In this document: piece after piece, positions 61,478 through 64,000 of the stretch
Layout: each line of letters begins with the position of its first letter
Position numbering within the stretch: position 1 is the stretch's first letter
Source of the DNA: Trematomus loennbergii
Taxonomy: Eukaryota > Chordata > Actinopteri > Perciformes > Nototheniidae
Assembly: GCA_012861695.1 (NCBI GenBank)
Contig: JAAOOA010000006.1
Coordinates: 31,778,734-31,842,733 of the forward strand
Direction: 5' to 3'
DNA: 64,000 nucleotides
Position numbers and translations under genes: made by a program
Notes under the pieces: generated by a model
What the model saw: the letters and a program-made list of their open reading frames with translations, nothing else
Databases searched by the model: none
What the model was told of the DNA's origin: nothing

Positions 61478-64000
61478 GGTACCGGCGCTGTTGTTATTAT
61501 AATCTGGTGCTAGCTGCTCTAACGGATATAATAAGTCCCCCCGTGTCTGCCCGTCTAGCAGGAAGTGAGATGCACTGTTATTCCTTTGGGACAATGAGTC
61601 AGTAGCAGTAGCACTGTGTGGATTTGAGCTTTGAGATTGTAGTTATTTGGAAGAATTTAGACATTTATTGACCGACTTTGCCACAATTTCCAAAGAGCAT
61701 TGACTCTTATGATACCTTGGTGAGTTGCATGTGAAAATACGGATGTTAAATATGTATTTGAATGAAATTATCGATGCTAAATTAGCCGCAGCTAACCGTT
61801 GCTAATGCGTTAGCCTAGCGTGTATCAGTGTTGCTTTAATGTGTGCGGAGCAGCGGCAGGTAAAAAAAGTTATTTAGCCTTCACAAACCTGAGCCTCACT
61901 GCATGCTCCCCGGGAAGATGTTTTTTAAAATGTTGAAGTTGAATGCATCAATCTGGTGCACTTTGAGCACAAAATGAATTCATGGATACAGCTCTCAGCA
62001 CTCATATGAAAGGGAGCTGTATACTTTTCAATAATCCAAACATCTTTAGAATATGATCACAACCAATAACAAATCATTTAAACTGGTTTATTCTTATCTT
62101 ATGTTACCTAGTTAGCATTCTTTCTTTTTATTTATGCATTTTACTAATCACTCACCTTTTAAACTGTTTTACTGTCCTATAGTACACATTGGAATGATTT
62201 CTTACTTTATTTTTTACAACTATATTAAATAGATAAAGGTGTGCTCTCTCTAGCTCTCTCGCTCTCTCTCTGTCTCGCTCTCTCACAGAGGCTGTGAGTG
62301 CCGCTGCTGAATGTATATAGGGGAAACACTGTATAGCTTAGCTATTAAAATGAAATAAAACCATCAGTTTATATTAAATAGGGATAATTAAAACAGAAGT
62401 AATAACACTAAATTATATCAAAATAGTTATAAAATAAATAGGTAAAAATAATTAGAACCAGGATACTTTCAAATTCAATAACAAGGTAACTGAATATATA
62501 TGTTAATAAAATGTTTATCTGAAAGAAAGAGGGAACGGAGAATAAATATTATAGCTTTCTTTATCTTTTCCAAACAACGTCAGCTTTGTGTCTTTTCACT
62601 TTTGTTGCACAGTATCCATTTTCTCCTGAGCGACCTAGACTTCTGATGTGCTGGTCCACACACTGATATTTCTACACTTATATTAGAGAGGTTTGATTGA
62701 AACTGATTCGTATAAATAATTCTGTGCTCAGCATTAACTTTTGGTGCTCGTGTTGCATATACCTTCAGTTGACCAGCGGTAAATGGCTCTGGGCTGACGT
62801 CGTGTTCCAATGGAGAGACCGGTACCGCCCAACTAGGTAGGAGCGCTACCCTCAGTGTGGCACAGCGTTCTAAATTAAGACTGAGCACTGCGCTTAGGGT
62901 TCAAATGATCTCATTTTTGCTGACTTTTTGACGCACAACCAATCAGATAACAGTTGAATGTAGCTGCGTAAGCTAGCAGAGGAGGTAAACGTAACTAGCC
63001 GTGTTCACTACAAGGTTCTGCGCCCTATCTCGCAGTGAGCAAAGAACAAATTGTGTATTCTGTAAAGGCCGCAGGAGGTTTAGGCGGGCTATATTTTTGT
63101 GTTTTAGTCGTCAGAATTTATATGTCATCAAGTGAGTTGCCTAACTAAGTTACACATGCTAAAATTATGCAATCTACGGTAAAGTGAGAGAAAATAAAGA
63201 GAAAATGCCAGTGGGTTAGGATAATTGTTAATGTGTTATGAAAATCAACACATTTCTAGATTTTCTACAATCATACTGAAAAAATGTGCCACATTGTTTT
63301 AATATAGTGATACTTACCAGAAAGAAAGCTACATTCGGATCAAATCATAACTGTATTTTTGCTCAGTTAGACTAGAATATTGTTTCATTCCTGCAAGTGC
63401 ATATAGTGTTAAAAAGTGTTAATTAAGAGGTACTGCATTTAAGCTTTGCAGTTATACAATATCCTTAAGACGATGTGTAGTTATTGCCAATGAACATCTT
63501 CATGTTCAACTCAAGACCCAGAGAGGATGGCGTGTTTTATTATGCAACGGTTTCTGCCGTTCTCATAAGGGCAGCTGAAACGTGTCCCAAAAATGTAGAG
63601 TGTGAACCTCATGTCAAGGATGTAGAGAGGCCAATCCTTCAAGAAAAGTATAGCTTTCAAGCGCAGCAGTGGTTCAGAGATGCATGTGTAAGGCCACAAG
63701 AGTTCAAAGCTGAAGTTCAAAGTGCTACTCTAAGATACAAAGACAAAACTGAAGGGGAATTTCAGAGAAGCTCAACTCAGTTTGGTGTGTGTGGGCTGGT
63801 AAGAAATGCATGTCAAGGCAAGTTAGCTTGGATGGGTTGTATGTATTAACACATTGGTTTGGATCAAAGCGTCTTGTTTGCAAGCTTTACATTGCATTTT
63901 AAAAGGAGAGCATTTGTTAGTTTTGTATCATGCATTTATCATCGTATTTATTGCTAGATTGCATGAGTACTGAATCTGTAACCGTATGGTTGGAGGATTC

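Larger units (their letters stand above)
46367..64000 (+). other. Downstream intron (at least 17.6 kb), no further exon recognised
   Basis: No cadherin motif (DxNDN, LDRE, AxDxG) is seen in any plus-strand frame here. The next exon must begin with one base completing AT|N. Recognised elements between 47998 and 61477 are listed separately. 46400-47990, 48110-49010, 54610-56150, 57080-58500 and 61480-64000 show no gene. The open frames at 58205-58516 and 63484-63849 match nothing I know. 60831 onward (TTAACACTAGACCCGCC) looks like one end of another TTAA element. 55660-55960 and 48440-48540 are repeat-free and could be conserved non-coding DNA. Confidence 0.65.

Overview
This is a window of teleost fish nuclear DNA. 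It carries five small, GC-rich cadherin exons on the plus strand, set in long AT-rich introns that are full of transposons and microsatellites. Fish origin is suggested by the density of short hAT and TTAA-target elements, L2/Rex1-type LINE relics, tRNA-derived SINEs whose tail resembles the common fish LINE tail, and very long CA/TG and CT microsatellites. No bacterial, phage or organellar gene is visible, and I see no complete gene.

Gene content. The exons lie at 15446-15643, 17895-18120, 22609-22813, 31779-31889 and 46117-46366. They have good splice signals. The first three junctions are phase-consistent, and the joined product reads through three cadherin (EC) repeats, starting from the end of a preceding one. 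It is the middle of a large multi-EC cadherin. The best family match from memory is the type III / neural-cadherin (CadN or Hz-cadherin-like) group that fish retain; FAT or Dachsous are the alternatives. The gene's start, transmembrane part and end lie outside the window. The fourth junction is out of frame by one base, most simply explained by one missing base at the 3' end of exon 4 (assembly error, allele or real lesion).

Layout. 1-15445 is upstream intron or intergenic DNA: a diverged tandem duplication near the left edge, a CT microsatellite followed by a 147/295-bp satellite (7695-8460), LINE and SINE fragments, a TTATTAGC motif cluster near 12.4 kb, a perfect 59-bp inverted repeat (13168-13310) and a long TG tract. 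The introns between exons hold two elements sharing a core (18864-19844 and 31952-32924), hAT-like elements with perfect 8-bp target duplications (21916-22468, 25084-25470, 42400-43278), a TTAA element (35618-36763), several L2 LINE relics and more TG tracts. The last part (46367-64000) has no recognisable exon. It contains a young LTR retrotransposon deletion derivative (49017-52011), an adjacent hAT element with arrays of a GACTCG-type hexamer near both ends (52099-53316), a TTAA MITE (53639-54015), a diverged 41-bp minisatellite (about 54060-54600), an internally deleted LINE (56154-57072) and a TTAA element with long terminal inverted repeats (59566-60481).

I found no operon-like or immune-type system. 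What rewards a second look is the possible frameshift in the cadherin gene, the unusual calcium-linker motifs of its EC repeats, and several mobile elements whose ends can be fixed to the base.
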